Notes under the pieces: generated by a model | Database searches by the model: none | The model's input: only the letters and a program-made list of their open reading frames with translations | What the model was told of the DNA's origin: nothing | NCBI GenBank assembly: GCA_002803225.1 | Contig: NXFV01000659.1 | Location: forward strand, 1-24,675 | Source: Gamarada debralockiae | Lineage: Eukaryota; Ascomycota; Leotiomycetes; Helotiales; Hyphodiscaceae | DNA length: 24,675 bases | Direction: 5' to 3' | Position numbers and translations under genes: made by a program | Shown: positions 11,750 to 22,498 of the stretch, piece by piece | Layout: each line of letters begins with the position of its first letter | Position numbering within the stretch: position 1 is the stretch's first letter

Positions 11750-13400
11750 TCAAATAGCGTCTCCTAACTAGTATAATTCTATAGGGCGATCTCTCTTCTT
11801 CGGCTTTTTAAATACTCTCCCTTTAATACTCTAGGACTAGAAAGTATTAGGGGTAATATCTCGCGAACTAATATAGCTTGACTAACTATTAGCTTTGTCT
11901 AGAGACGCTACATTATAACTTATTTGATCAAAGAGATAGTAGCTTTCTAAGCCTTATAAAAGTCTAGATTCCTCTGCCTTAGATTACTATAAGGCCTTAA
12001 AATCTAGTAGTAAGTTATTAATAACTGAATAGATTCTTTTTAAGTAAGTTAGTATTTATATATTATAAATATTCTTAGTAAATTTATATACTATCTATTT
12101 CTCTTTGCTATCTAGTTCCGTAAAGTCAAATATACGGATAGGATAGTAGTAGAAGATAGTATTATTTCTATCGATTATAGGATAGTAGCTATAGATTCTT
12201 ACTATCTAATAATTATACGAGATTAAAAAGGTAAGAATTTCCTGATGAAGTTCCTTTTTACACTTTACTAGCCTAAAGAGTTCGATAATACCTCTTACTA
12301 CTATTATTATACTATAAGTATTCTATTAGTCTATAATATTAAGTACTATAGTACTATACTTTACTTCGTACGTTAGGAATAGGAGGTATATCTACTAGGT
12401 AGCTATGAAATAGGATATAAAAGTATCTAGAACCTTACTAATAAAAGGTATAAGCTTTTCGAGTTAATCGTCCGTAAATATAGACTATCTAAACTCTATA
12501 GAATAATTAAGTTATAGGCGAGGACTATAAAAAGGTTTAGTATAATTCTAGCCTTTATTAATACTTTTATTTAAAGGCTTAAGATATTTTATACTATAGA
12601 TCCTTAGTACTTAGGTAGATAGATATATTAGTAGGGAAATATCTCGAATAACTATAGCTTTATTTCTTACTCGTACGCTCTCGGAAGTTTCGTCAAATAA
12701 ATTATTACGAAATAGTATATCTTAAGAGACTAATTGTTTTGCCTTAAGTAAAGTTCGATAGAGTTTCTTACTTATATCTATAATACTTAAGTTAAACTTA
12801 CTTATAAAGCTACCCTTAGTTTCAAGTATAGTCTTATAGCTTAGATATATATAAGGGGTACTTTTAGCTTCCCTAGGCTTCTGATCACTAGATATAGTTG
12901 AACTAGGTATAGTAGAGCTAGCTTCCGATTATTTACTACAAAGAGAAGACAACGACTTCTTCCTTATAAGTAGGTAATTTAACCCTATCTCTATTACCTA
13001 GAGTATCCTATTATATTTTTCGAAATCTTTCCTAGTTTAATTATCTTAATTAAAATATTCCTTAGGCTAGTATCTCTCTTCGCTCTAATAACTAATTAAA
13101 GTAGTCTTATTATTATTAATACTACTTATTACCTTCTAGTTATATATATCCTTAATAATAGTATCTATAAGAGATATCCGCCGTTTCTTTCGAAGAGGCT
13201 CGGATAGAGCGAGACTAGATAGACCTTTAGGTTTTTATAATTATTTTCGTTTTTATTCTCGTTTCTCGATCTATAGAAACTTAACTAGGTTAGCTTTAGA
13301 GTATAGTAGGAGGAGAGTAATATACCTCTATACTAGGAGTATTACTAGTTAGGGAGAGAAGTAGGTACTTAGGTTCGATATTCGTGTTCTTAAATATAGT
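11750..13400 (-). pseudogene. Gene B: RIP-inactivated DUF7924 protein (PD-(D/E)XK nuclease-like)
   Basis: One minus-strand frame carries landmarks I recognise from the fungal DUF7924 family, in order. A basic N-terminal part has PLRKKRR near 13190. Then come RYWPKEYF with TAG for Trp (about 13060-13080), SSDQKPREAKSTPY (about 12865), NYTKPFYSPRLQLNYS (about 12510-12550; family GPRPQPDYS), FLTYEVK (about 12365; family FLTCEVK), VVRGIIELFRLVK (about 12290), FDFTELDSKEK and YKFTKNIYNI (about 12050-12130). The tail ends KKPKKRDRPIELY...GDAI at a TGA (11750-11752). The PD...E-V-K arrangement is nuclease-like; here PD has become L-N, so the putative catalytic Asp is lost in addition to many stop codons. 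The start is uncertain; readable text with another frame continues to about 13560, so a 5' exon is likely. It is divergent from D. Confidence 0.82.
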
Positions 13401-13559
13401 ATATTCCTGGCGGTATTATAGGCGTAGGCTTTTATAAGAAGACTATAGGCGTTCTTTCTTAATACCTTATAGCTATACTTCTATTAATAATTAGTTAAAG
13501 TATACAACTAGTATAAATAGCTTACTTTCGTCTTTTAGCACTAAGTATTAGCGCCTAAC

Positions 13560-14335
13560 TATTTTAATATTTCGTTTTACTTAATATAGGGCTATATTAA
13601 CTAGAAGGAGAAGAGGTAATAAAGTAGGTTTATATTACTGTTAGGGTTAATAGACAGAAGTAGATAGAAGAGTTAGAGCCAGGCGAGGGGTAGTAGGTGA
13701 TAAATATACTAGAGTTTAGGATAAAATATAGTAGTGGCAACATTACTATATTTTGTCATCTCATAAACATAGCATCTCTTCCCTAGAACCACTTACATCT
13801 GAGACTAGCCTATCTAAGAAAACATAGAAGTCGAGCTAGTTTTGGTTAGCTTTAGTACTAGAAATACCGACTTTTAGAGATAAAGGTTTAGAATAGACTA
13901 GGTCATCAGTTAGCGCTAGGCTAAATAAAGATTAGTTAGTATCTAGCAGTATCTTCTTAGCTGATACTACCTACAGTAAATCTAGGTTATAGTCTAATCT
14001 GTAAGGCGAGCATTTTAACTCCTGATTTTATGACCCAGGAAAGGCTCAGTACTTAGAAAACTAGGTGTATGGCCTGTTACTACCCTAGTCACCTAGACAT
14101 CTAATACAGTATTCCAGGCTATTACATGAATATCAGATAAGTTAAAATTAGAATCAGGGTCTTATCGAGGTACTATAGGGGGGATCAGCTAGTAGTCCGG
14201 GTATAATAGCCAATCAGATTAATAAAAAGCAGGAAGCTTACTACGCCTTGAAAATATAGGTAACTACGTTTTAGGTTAGATAATATACCTCTCCTTTCCA
14301 CGGCAATACGCGCTATTCCTATCCTATACCTATTC
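13560..14335. promoter_or_regulatory. Divergent intergenic region between B and D, mostly spared by RIP
   Basis: From about 13690 to 14335 the composition returns towards normal and CpA is common (CATCTCATAAACATAGCATC, CACCTAGACATC). Toward B, the minus strand has a CT-rich leader at about 13635-13700 and a possible intron end (CTATTAACCCTAACAG) near 13640. Toward D, a pyrimidine-rich stretch (CCTCTCCTTTCCAC, then CTATTCCTATCCTATACC) leads to ATG 14336. It is a likely bidirectional promoter. No defined operator found. Confidence 0.5.
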
Positions 14336-17035
14336 ATGGCCTTACTAAACTCCTCTTCCGGATTTCTTATCTCAAAATACCTATTAGAATAGCAGCTGTC
14401 TTAATTATAAAGCTCTTAGCTGTAGCTAGCCTCTATATTACTCCTATGATTAGTGATTTAAGGGAGTTATTGAACGTATATATATATTTTTTGTATAATA
14501 TAGTTAAGCTTATACTAACTAGTCCTAGAAAAGATATAACTAACTTCTTAATAATAGAGACTAGCCTTAGGTCCTATAGTATTATCTTTAGAATCTCGCT
14601 AGTATCTTTATACACTATAATACTCAGAGTAAGTTCAGACTATATCTTATTTATAGATACCTTAAGATCTAATAAGATATAATTATACTAGGAATAAGCT
14701 TCGCCGAACTATTAGGGTACTAGATAAAACTAACGAGTATTTAAGATATTAATCCTAAAAACATTTATAGCTATATCTTTATATTATCCTCTAATAACTC
14801 CCTAGTAGCCTACGAGTATCGCGAAGGGCTATCTAATAATATAACTAGTATTAATTATACTTTCTTTTAGGAGCTAATTAAGTACCTTAAGAGAAATATC
14901 TTAGTAAGTATCCTTAGACTTTAAGTCCTTTATAATAGGCTATCGAAATAGATAGTTAAAATCGTTCTTAAGAATATTAGTACTATTATACTAGATATAT
15001 TAGAGATAAAATATAGAGATATTTATAGAGTTATAGAATAGTATATTAATAAGGAAGAAGAGCTTATTGATTTTAAGGGTAGGGAGTCTTATACTAAGAC
15101 TATAAAGAGTACTTATTAAGTCTTTATTAATAGAAAAGTACTCCTAGACCTAGTAGTACTAAAGTTACTATTAAAAGACGAGAATATTATCTAAGGATAA
15201 CCTGTACGGGTTAACCTATATAATAACTCGAAAATAATAGTTATTAGAATTTAATTAGTAGTAAGGGATAATACTAATATTTCTATAGATATAGCTTATT
15301 TTATCCGAGTAACAGAATTCGATCTTTTCTATTCTTATTATTAGTATATACCTCCTAGCTATTACTTTAGTTTACTATAGTAGGCAGCTCCTATATCTTA
15401 GGGCTAGTGTTTCTAGTAGTGCATACTACAGTATAAAAATAGGCCTAAGAAACTTAATATAATAAATCTTTAGACAGCTCTCCTATATAAATTATATAAT
15501 ATATTATAATAATTAGTAATATAATAATTAAAATTATTCTAAGTAGTAATAAAGGGAGACGATTTTCTATACTACTAAAAACACTACTTAGGGCTATTCT
15601 ATATACTACCTATTACCCGGCTTTCTTAATATATAACTATATTTATAACTCTAAAGTTCCCTGATTAACTGACCTAATTATATAGTAGTTCTATTATAAG
15701 TTATATAGAATATATCGAGATATCTTAGAGATAAATCTAGCTCTTTTATAGGTACTTCTTTAACTCTATTCTTCTAGATAAAACTATACTATAGGAAGAA
15801 GCTAGCTATTCTCATAATACGGATAGCTAGCCTATTAGCCTCTAAGACTTCTCTAATAGTCTCCTTAAAAGTTTACTAGAATAAGTTCTTAAGTTTATAA
15901 TAATTATTATAGTAGTACTATTCTTAAGAATCTATATAGCTAAGTAAGTTCTCGAACCTCTATAAAGAAATACTAAATAGAAGGATCCTAGTCTCTATTT
16001 AGTTAATAATCCTTATTATATACCTAGTATTAGGATCTATAAAGATATTTATCTTATAGAGATTACTATAACTTAGGACTAAAGAATATATTAAAGTAAA
16101 GAGTAATAGAAGCCTAGTATAAACTTTTCTTAAGTTTATAGTAAAGCAGAAGAGTAAAGCTCAAGAAAGGAGGTCGAACTTCTACTAGTAATTATAATTA
16201 ATAGCTTTAATAATATTTAAGGGTTTTGTTTACCTATACTTCTATAATACTACGAAGAATCTATTTATAGAATTAGTCTAGCCTAAGGTAGTATATAGCT
16301 TGATATACCTTGCGAAACCTACTATAGTATTAGACTATCTCAATACTATCTCTAACGATAGTTTAGCGGAGATACTATTTATAGACTACACTTAAATATA
16401 AGTAGTTCTAGGAAGCTTTTTAATTATATATATAGAAAGTAGTAATAATTAGCTAATATTTCCGTGATATATATAGGCCGGTATAAATTACCTATAAATT
16501 GCTTAAGCTAGGTTTAAGATCTCTATATCTAGGAATAAGCTCTAAGCTCGAAATTAAATAATTATAGATTACTTAGCTCCTATAATTATAGTATAGCTAA
16601 ATATACTCTAGATAGGCATAGGATTAATAGGTTTACTAACAAGAAAGATAGTAAGTTTATTATATTATCACTATATTACAGTTAACTGAGATTCAAAGAA
16701 GCTATTAATTATATTATTAAGGGAGTAAATAGGATATATAGTAGCGGGATAATTATACTACTACTACTACGAAGCCTGCTAGTTACTGTACTTATCGAAT
16801 TTAAAGACATAAACTTAATACCTTTGAAATAAGCTAATAAGCTTAGAGAGAAGGTTCTTCGAAGAGAGAGAGAGCGCAGGGCCTTCAGTATTTAGTTTTC
16901 CCAGTCTATATTTAGTAATATCTTCCGTAAGCTAAGTAGCTTTACCTCGTATAACTTATATCGCCATAACCCCTAACGCCACTATTAAACTCGAATTTCG
17001 AAGGGCTTCGTATAAGCCGTAGGCTAGTACCTATA
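14336..17035 (+). pseudogene. Gene D: long RIP-inactivated gene of unknown function (about 800 codons)
   Basis: ATG 14336 (MALLNSSSGFLISKYLLE) follows a CT-rich leader. This frame and the frame of a stop-free stretch at 14446-14682 alternate before a third frame takes over near 14655, suggesting one or two introns. From there a single frame runs to about 17035: GISFAELLGYQIKLTSI, SLVAYEYREGLSNNIT, KEEELIDFKGRESYTKTIKS, VLLDLVVLKLLLKDENII, IRVTEFDLFYSYY, EELELL-like segments, PYYIPSIRIYKDIYLIEI, FKEAINYIIKGVNRIY, and a basic end with LREKVLRRERE near 16840-16880. Breaks are TAA/TAG. It has mixed charged and hydrophobic blocks, no membrane-protein pattern and no family I can name. The 3' end is not sharply defined. 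E follows in the same direction. Confidence 0.55.
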
Positions 17036-17352
17036 TAATTAAAGTACTATAAAGTCCCTAACGGGTATTTAGCGCTTAGGTAATAAGTATATAGCTCAGA
17101 CATTATTCCTATACCGAAATAGTTCGCTAGGTAACTAGTAAATATATTTCCATACTATTCCTAATTTATACCTAAGCTATACAGCTATAACTATAGCTAT
17201 AGTATATATACCTATAGCTTAGCTACCTCTTAGGGTTATCTAGAATTCACGAAATATCTATATACCTAAAACAGTCATAGCGTTTAATTTTAGCGGAATT
17301 TTTATAACCTACTCTTTATTATATCTTTCAGCCTAAAGACGTTAAAGCCTAA
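17036..17352 (+). promoter_or_regulatory. Short D-E intergenic region and leader of E
   Basis: About 300 bases with AT-rich, RIPed sequence. A pyrimidine-rich stretch (CCTACTCTTTATTATATCTTTCAG, ending 17331) lies just before the E start codon and could be a leader or an intron acceptor. No TATA element stands out, partly because TATA words are everywhere in RIPed DNA. Confidence 0.35.
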
Positions 17353-18843
17353 ATGTACTAGGTTAGCTCGGCTACTATCGGCTTACTAAGCGAATTATAT
17401 AGCCTTATATCCTACTACCTTATAAAGTCCTAATTTCTTCTTATACGTAAATAAATTACTCTCTTGAATTATAAGTAAGAGATTAGACCCTAAGATTATT
17501 CTAAGTAATAAACGCAAAGACTTAGCTATTCTACTAGATAGGCTCCGCTAATTCCTTCTACTTATACTAAGAGGCAGCTGTTATATACCTATTTTCTATC
17601 CTGTATTATTATTTCGCCAGTAATATATATCACTAGGTCTATTTCTCTCTCGCCACGTACCCTTACTATACCTTCTTCTACCTATTATACTTAGTATATT
17701 CTATTAGAGACATAGGAAGTACCTCTAGTATTAGAGGCCTAACTTTACTTTCAGCCTTTTATATAAATAGTTAACCTTATTCTCTAAATCTCATTATAAT
17801 ATAACTATATCCTCTACAGCTAAAGTAAATACTAGACAAGCCTTTATTCCTATAGCCTACTATAGCTACTTATATACTATACAGGTAATAATTACATTCC
17901 TCTCTTTAAGCTCGTATACTTTTAGCTTACACCTAAAAATATTCACCTACTTCGCTTGTTTTATAAACTATAGCATATAGAGAAGAAACGCTATTCAATA
18001 TTCCTGGCCTTAACAAGGCTCTAAAGATCTAGGACTTAGAGGAAAGCCGTAATATATAAGTAATAAGGCCTCTAATATTAGTTGATTTTAACTAATTTAC
18101 ATAGTTATAATATACTCCTAGACGATTTATAATAACTAGAAATCCTTAAGTTATATATATATAATCTTACTATACTATTTATTCGGAATCGCGCTAATAG
18201 AGTCTTCGGCATCTATTTAGCTTATACCTACTTTACTACCCCTAAGAATACTACTATACTTAGTATTAACTATAATAAGCCTTACTACTACTAGGCTAGA
18301 ACTACTGTGATCTAGACTATAGATCTTAGTAATATATATAGGTATATATTCGTTCTTATAGACTATGGTTTCTATCTATATGAGTATTAAATAGGTCCTA
18401 TACCTAATTTATCCGGAGTTAATAGCGCCTTTCTCTAGGAGCTTACTAATTATCTAAATACGAATAACCTATTAATACTTATTAGACTTTAGATTATTAA
18501 CTAAAATCCTATATATATATTAGAGCTTATCCTCTCTCTAGTAACTATTATACTAGATATTATAAATTTAAATAGATATATCTCTACTAGATAGACTAGC
18601 TAGAAGTTTAAGGCTAAGAATAGCGAACTACATATATATAAATCAAACGAGATATATAGCTAGTATACTAACGGGCATAATATTTATAACGAAGGTACGC
18701 CCTATCTAAAGCTAGAAACTTTTCTAGATATTAAGAATATACTTATAGAAGTTAGAATTCTCTATTAGTAGCTTAGTCTACTTATTATATTAAAATTCGA
18801 GTATATATTTTACGGAAATAGATTAGTTGGATTAGATAGTTAA
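17353..18843 (+). pseudogene. Gene E: RIP-inactivated protein of unknown function (about 496 codons)
   Basis: From ATG 17353 (MY-stop-VSSATIGLLSELYSL) one frame is readable to TAA 18841-18843 without a TGA. The C-terminal 200 residues are the best preserved: NRANRVFGIYLAYTYF, then YGFYLYEYQIGPIPNLSGVN, SAFLQELTNYLNTNNLL, a LELILSLVTIILDIINLN block, STRQTSWKFKAKNSELHIY, and HNIYNEGTPYLKLETF. Breaks are TAG/TAA, and Gly/Asp codons are often shifted to Arg/Asn. The C-terminal pattern (GxxL-PGV, then an LELVLPxGTxxLD-like strand, then PTRQTGWKFE-like text) feels like a recurring fungal protein, but I cannot attach a family name. The first in-frame TAG after the conserved part is near 18763, so the true end may be there. 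Confidence 0.6.
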
Positions 18844-19139
18844 ATAAGATTATACTAATTATATAGATTGTTCGTATAGATAAGTATTAGTATTCTTATT
18901 ATTAGTCGTTTCTATCTTCTTATCGCTCGTTTAATTAGACTACTATTAGTTTACCCTATTTACCTAACTCTTTATCTAATACTTCTGAAATCTAAAGCAT
19001 AAGGAATAATCTCTTCTTATTATAGGCTTTATATTTATACTCTAGATTCATTAGCTATACTTCCTAAATATATTCGATAAGGGATAAGGTATATTACGCG
19101 GCTTCTATATTAATAATAAAGACATCTCCCCCTCCCTTC
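18844..19139. other. Convergent interval between E and G
   Basis: About 300 bases of AT-rich DNA between the 3' ends of E (+) and G (-). On the minus strand a purine-rich run AAAGAAGGGAGGGGGAGATG lies at 19122-19141. It resembles a retroelement polypurine tract, but no LTR was found next to it. Nothing else recognised. Confidence 0.4.
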
Positions 19140-21422
19140 TTTATCTTTACTAATACTTATATAATTAATTAAATCTACTATTTTCAAGGAGATAGAATCT
19201 ATCTTAACTCGGCTTTGTTTTATTATTATCTATTATTAAGTTTATATTTGTCTTTTCTATTATTAGTACTTTTGTAATCAGCTATATACTATTTATAAGG
19301 AGATATAATATACCTTAACTTAGCTCTATCTTATTATATACTATAACCTAATTGTTCGCTAGGGCTATAGTAATATTAATGACAAAGCTATTAGGTTAAT
19401 AAAGAGATTAAACTTACTTTCGGCTACTTTATTCGTTAATATACTCCTAGTAGAGGTATACTAGCTATCTAGAGTATAGGTAATAGATTCCCTTCTTAGT
19501 ACTAACGATAATAGTTTACCCTCTGATATAGCTTTATCCGAAATACACCTATGTTTCCTCGGCTAGTTTTTACCCTATACCTTTCTCTTATCGTTCTTAG
19601 TAGCTAATAACTTATTAGTTACTTACTAAGTTTTCTTAATAAACTAGAACTTACTTTTTAGAAACTTATAATATTTATAGGATCCTCGTAACAGCTCTTT
19701 AGCTCCTAATCTACCTAGGATATAGTATATATCAGGTAGCTATACCTAATAGTCTACTAGCTTAATATACTTAAATATATAATTAAAGGTATCCTTTGAT
19801 ATTAAATTTACTATCTATATAGTAGATATAAAGGCTACTACCTAGGAGATTAACCTATTAGGGCTTAGGGTACAAATATACTTATATCTTTCCTGTATTA
19901 ATTACTTTCTCGTCTTAATTATATCTGGATTAATAACTAAATCCCTTTGACTATTAAAGAAATAGTTTATATTCCTTCTGAATATTATTTAATCCTTTAA
20001 CTATCTAGTTGATATAAGATCTCTTATCTCTGACTATACCTAAGCTAGGAGTTTACTACCTTACTTAAAAGATAGTTCTGCTTGTTTTCTTTAGAGAGCT
20101 ATAACCTATATCAGAAGATTATTAGTAGCTACTATAAGCCTTAGGCCTAAATCTACTAGAGCTCTATACTACGTTTTAGAGGGATAAAAGCTAGAGTATT
20201 AAAGACTCTGAACTAACGACTTGATTTTCTTAATTATAGTCTCGAGTTATAAAATAAATTTACTTATTATTATTATTATACTAAGTAGGTTATTCAAAAG
20301 ATAGTATTTATTAGATAAGAAATAAATTAGCTGTCTTAAAAAGCTTTAGGTTATAGCTAAATAAATAAGTCGTTTAGTACTCTATATATTTTAGTACTAA
20401 GTAACTAGGGTTAAACGGACTATATACCTAGTTTCTAAGGAATCTAATCTAATAATACAGAGTTATTTTAGTCTTATAAATTTCTTAGCCTACTATAGAT
20501 CCTCTAAGATTATACCCTATCCCGTGGTAACTTAGAATAATTCTATATATATAGGCTAAGTTACTAATAAGGGGTAATACGCTCTGATTTATTAGCTTAC
20601 AATAATTATTCCTAGAGATACTAGTAGAGTCAGTCCTCTAATATTTAATTATATCTTATAATCTAAATATATTTCTCTATTTAATAATTTTGTCTGCCTT
20701 CTATATTATAGCCCTACTAAACTAACTATAATTATTCAAGGGCTAGTACACTATGTATTAATTATAGTCTACTAGCTGCTTCAGGGGTAATAATACTATA
20801 TATATACTAGTGGTTAAGAGTATAATCCCCAGTAGTATAGTACTATTGTTTATATATTATATTGTATATATAGGATATATTAATCGTTTCTTATAGCTAG
20901 TATAGTATACAGTAACTATAGGCTAGAAAAGGGATAGTAGCAAGTATCCGAAGACTTGGGACTCTAGTTATAGGTCCTATCCGGAGTACTTCTATTAAAA
21001 CACTATACTTTAAGCTCCTCTAGAGTATATATATCTTTTTACTTCGGTATTAATAACTAGATTAGGAGATTATATATTTCTATTAGCTTCTTATTTAACT
21101 ATGTCTTATTCGATCGAAGATATCTATCTAGCTCCTATATATTAATCCGAATAATTATAGTTAATTTCTTCTTAAGTAGAAAGACTAGGATCTTATGTAT
21201 AGATTATAATCCACTTTAATATATTACTTGGCCCTACGTTTCCTGTATTATATATCGATAAGCTATATTAATCCTAAAGATACTAGTGTATTGGGAGTTT
21301 AATATTAGCAGATAGATATATAAGAGTATAATTCCTCCAAAGCTTTTATTATTATTATCTAGTTCTTCTAATTATCTTTCTAAACCTTCTTACTTAGTAT
21401 ATATCTTATCTATTACGTACAT
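19140..21422 (-). pseudogene. Gene G: long RIP-inactivated gene of unknown function with N-terminal coiled-coil-like start
   Basis: ATG at 21420-21422 gives MYVIDKIYTK-stop-EGLER then LEELDNNNKSFGG, a short helix-forming start. Further frames carry ALEELYSYISIC, RKRRAK...YIKVDYNLYIRS, SLKYSVLIEVLRIGPITRVP and SLRILATIPFLAYSYC (about 20900-21370). A well-kept frame then covers about 20870-20050: SIYIVLLPLKQLVDYN, KADKIIKQRNIFRLQDIIKY, RTDSTSISRNNYCKLINQ, AYIYRIILSYHGIGYNLRGS, FNPSYLVLKYIEY. Toward the end come EGKLLSLVLRRESITYTL (about 19520) and ITIALANNQVIVYNKIELSQ (about 19330). Frame changes imply several introns or indels. All frames break mostly at TAA/TAG. No RT, integrase or recombinase motif; function unknown. 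Confidence 0.48.
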
Positions 21423-21499
21423 AAAATAATCTATTATCTATCTGAATCCTACTACTATCTCACAGAATAAGAAATAGCAGGATATATTAAGAATAGCTC

Positions 21500-22024
21500 C
21501 CTACTAATTTAACTATTCTCGGACGCTCAAGTCTTGATCTTAGACTTCTTGTTCCCAGGCTTTACCTGTATGTCTCCTGCTGTTCAATAGTATCTTACTA
21601 TCGACTTAAGCGTCTATGCTCCTCTGCTCTGTTTCTTTGGGTTGTTTGTGTTTACTTACGGACGTATTTATAAGTACTTATTAGGATTACTTGAGACTTA
21701 TTGTAGTAAGAACTCCTTCTATCTAAATAAGAGAACCTACCCCTATTCGCCAACTCCAGGTCTTACATTTCTAGCAAACCAGCTATTAGCATAGGTTATA
21801 ACTACTAAGCACGTCTAATAGTTCTTAGACATTCTCAAGTCTCTTAGTACTAAGTAGGGGCCTTCTCCTCTGCCTACTACTACAGACAAAGGTAGATCTA
21901 AGGAACCGCTAGCTCGAGCTTTAAAGCTTAAGTTCAAAGCCGTTAATGAAGTGTTCGTCTTCTATATAAACCTAACCTTAATAGAGCTAATACTATTTAT
22001 ATAGCTAGGACACAAAGGTATATA
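21500..22024. other. Upstream region of G, mostly spared by RIP
   Basis: Near-normal composition with many CpA and TpG (for example around 21590-21660: CTGCTCTGTTTCTTTGGG, TTGTTTGTGTTTAC). No convincing ORF on either strand. It separates G from the second LTR-like block and probably holds the promoter of G on the minus strand; no box stands out. Confidence 0.4.
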
Positions 22025-22350
22025 AGTATTGTGGAGGGGCGAAATGCGAGTATAAGCGCTTCCCGATTGCGCTGTGTATCGCACGTGCTCTCAGTAAGGG
22101 ATAAAACCAAAACGAAAACTAACGACGTAAAACGAAGGTCATAGTGCTCGAATGCACTACAGAATGTATACGAAAAACAAGATGTATAATTGCGATAATA
22201 TCTAAGTACTACTCTAGCTACGAAGGCTATTTATCCCCCACTAACACGTGATGAAACTAGCTAAGCGAGGTTCTTATAATTGTAAGATCCACTAAAAACC
22301 TGAAAAGCAAGGTAATAACAACTTTCTAGGCATATTTCCCTGCTATATTT
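22025..22350 (-). repeat. LTR-like block, copy 2 (well preserved)
   Basis: The core at 22041-22200 is the better-preserved relative of 660-800; the CpA/TpG words retained here (ATGCGAG, CGCACGTGCTCTCAG) are TpA in copy 1. The tail shares CACGTG (22245-22250), AGCTAAGCGA and TTCCCTGCTATA (about 22335-22348) with copy 1. A small inverted repeat AGTGC-TCGAAT-GCACT lies at 22143-22158. On the minus strand the block is preceded by a purine tract (AAGGGGGAT, about 22352-22360) and by the end of a long reading frame, as expected of a 3' LTR. Exact ends and target-site duplications were not identified. Confidence 0.6.
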
Positions 22351-22362
22351 AATCCCCCTTAT
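22351..22362 (-). other. Polypurine-tract-like site
   Basis: The minus strand reads AATATAAGGGGGATTAAATA here, immediately before the LTR-like block and about 140 bases after the stop of frame F. Position and composition match the plus-strand priming site of LTR retroelements. It is short, so the call rests on context. Confidence 0.4.
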
Positions 22363-22498
22363 ATTTATACTTACCCTCAAGTACTATGAAAACAATACTA
22401 TTAAAAGAAAAGGAAAAGAACTAATCTATATACAAAAGACTCCTATACTATTAAATTCTAATACCCCTGTCCAAACTATTATTTTCCGACTTATAGTC

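Noticed and set aside
12330..13250. Trp-rich hydrophobic plus-strand frame that looks like a membrane protein
   Set aside because: It is the antisense of the DUF7924 frame; Leu codons TTA/CTA and Trp-like TAG are mirror images of RIP-made stops and Pro/Ser codons on the true strand.
14446..14682. 78-codon plus-strand ORF as an independent gene
   Set aside because: It lies inside the 5' part of gene D and is hydrophobic in a way common for AT-rich chance frames; treated as part of, or a shadow within, D.
15470..16320. Minus-strand frame resembling an RNase H or membrane segment opposite gene D
   Set aside because: Stop density is only slightly different from the plus frame, but the plus frame is continuous with hydrophilic, charged segments on both sides, and no RNase H catalytic residues could be placed.
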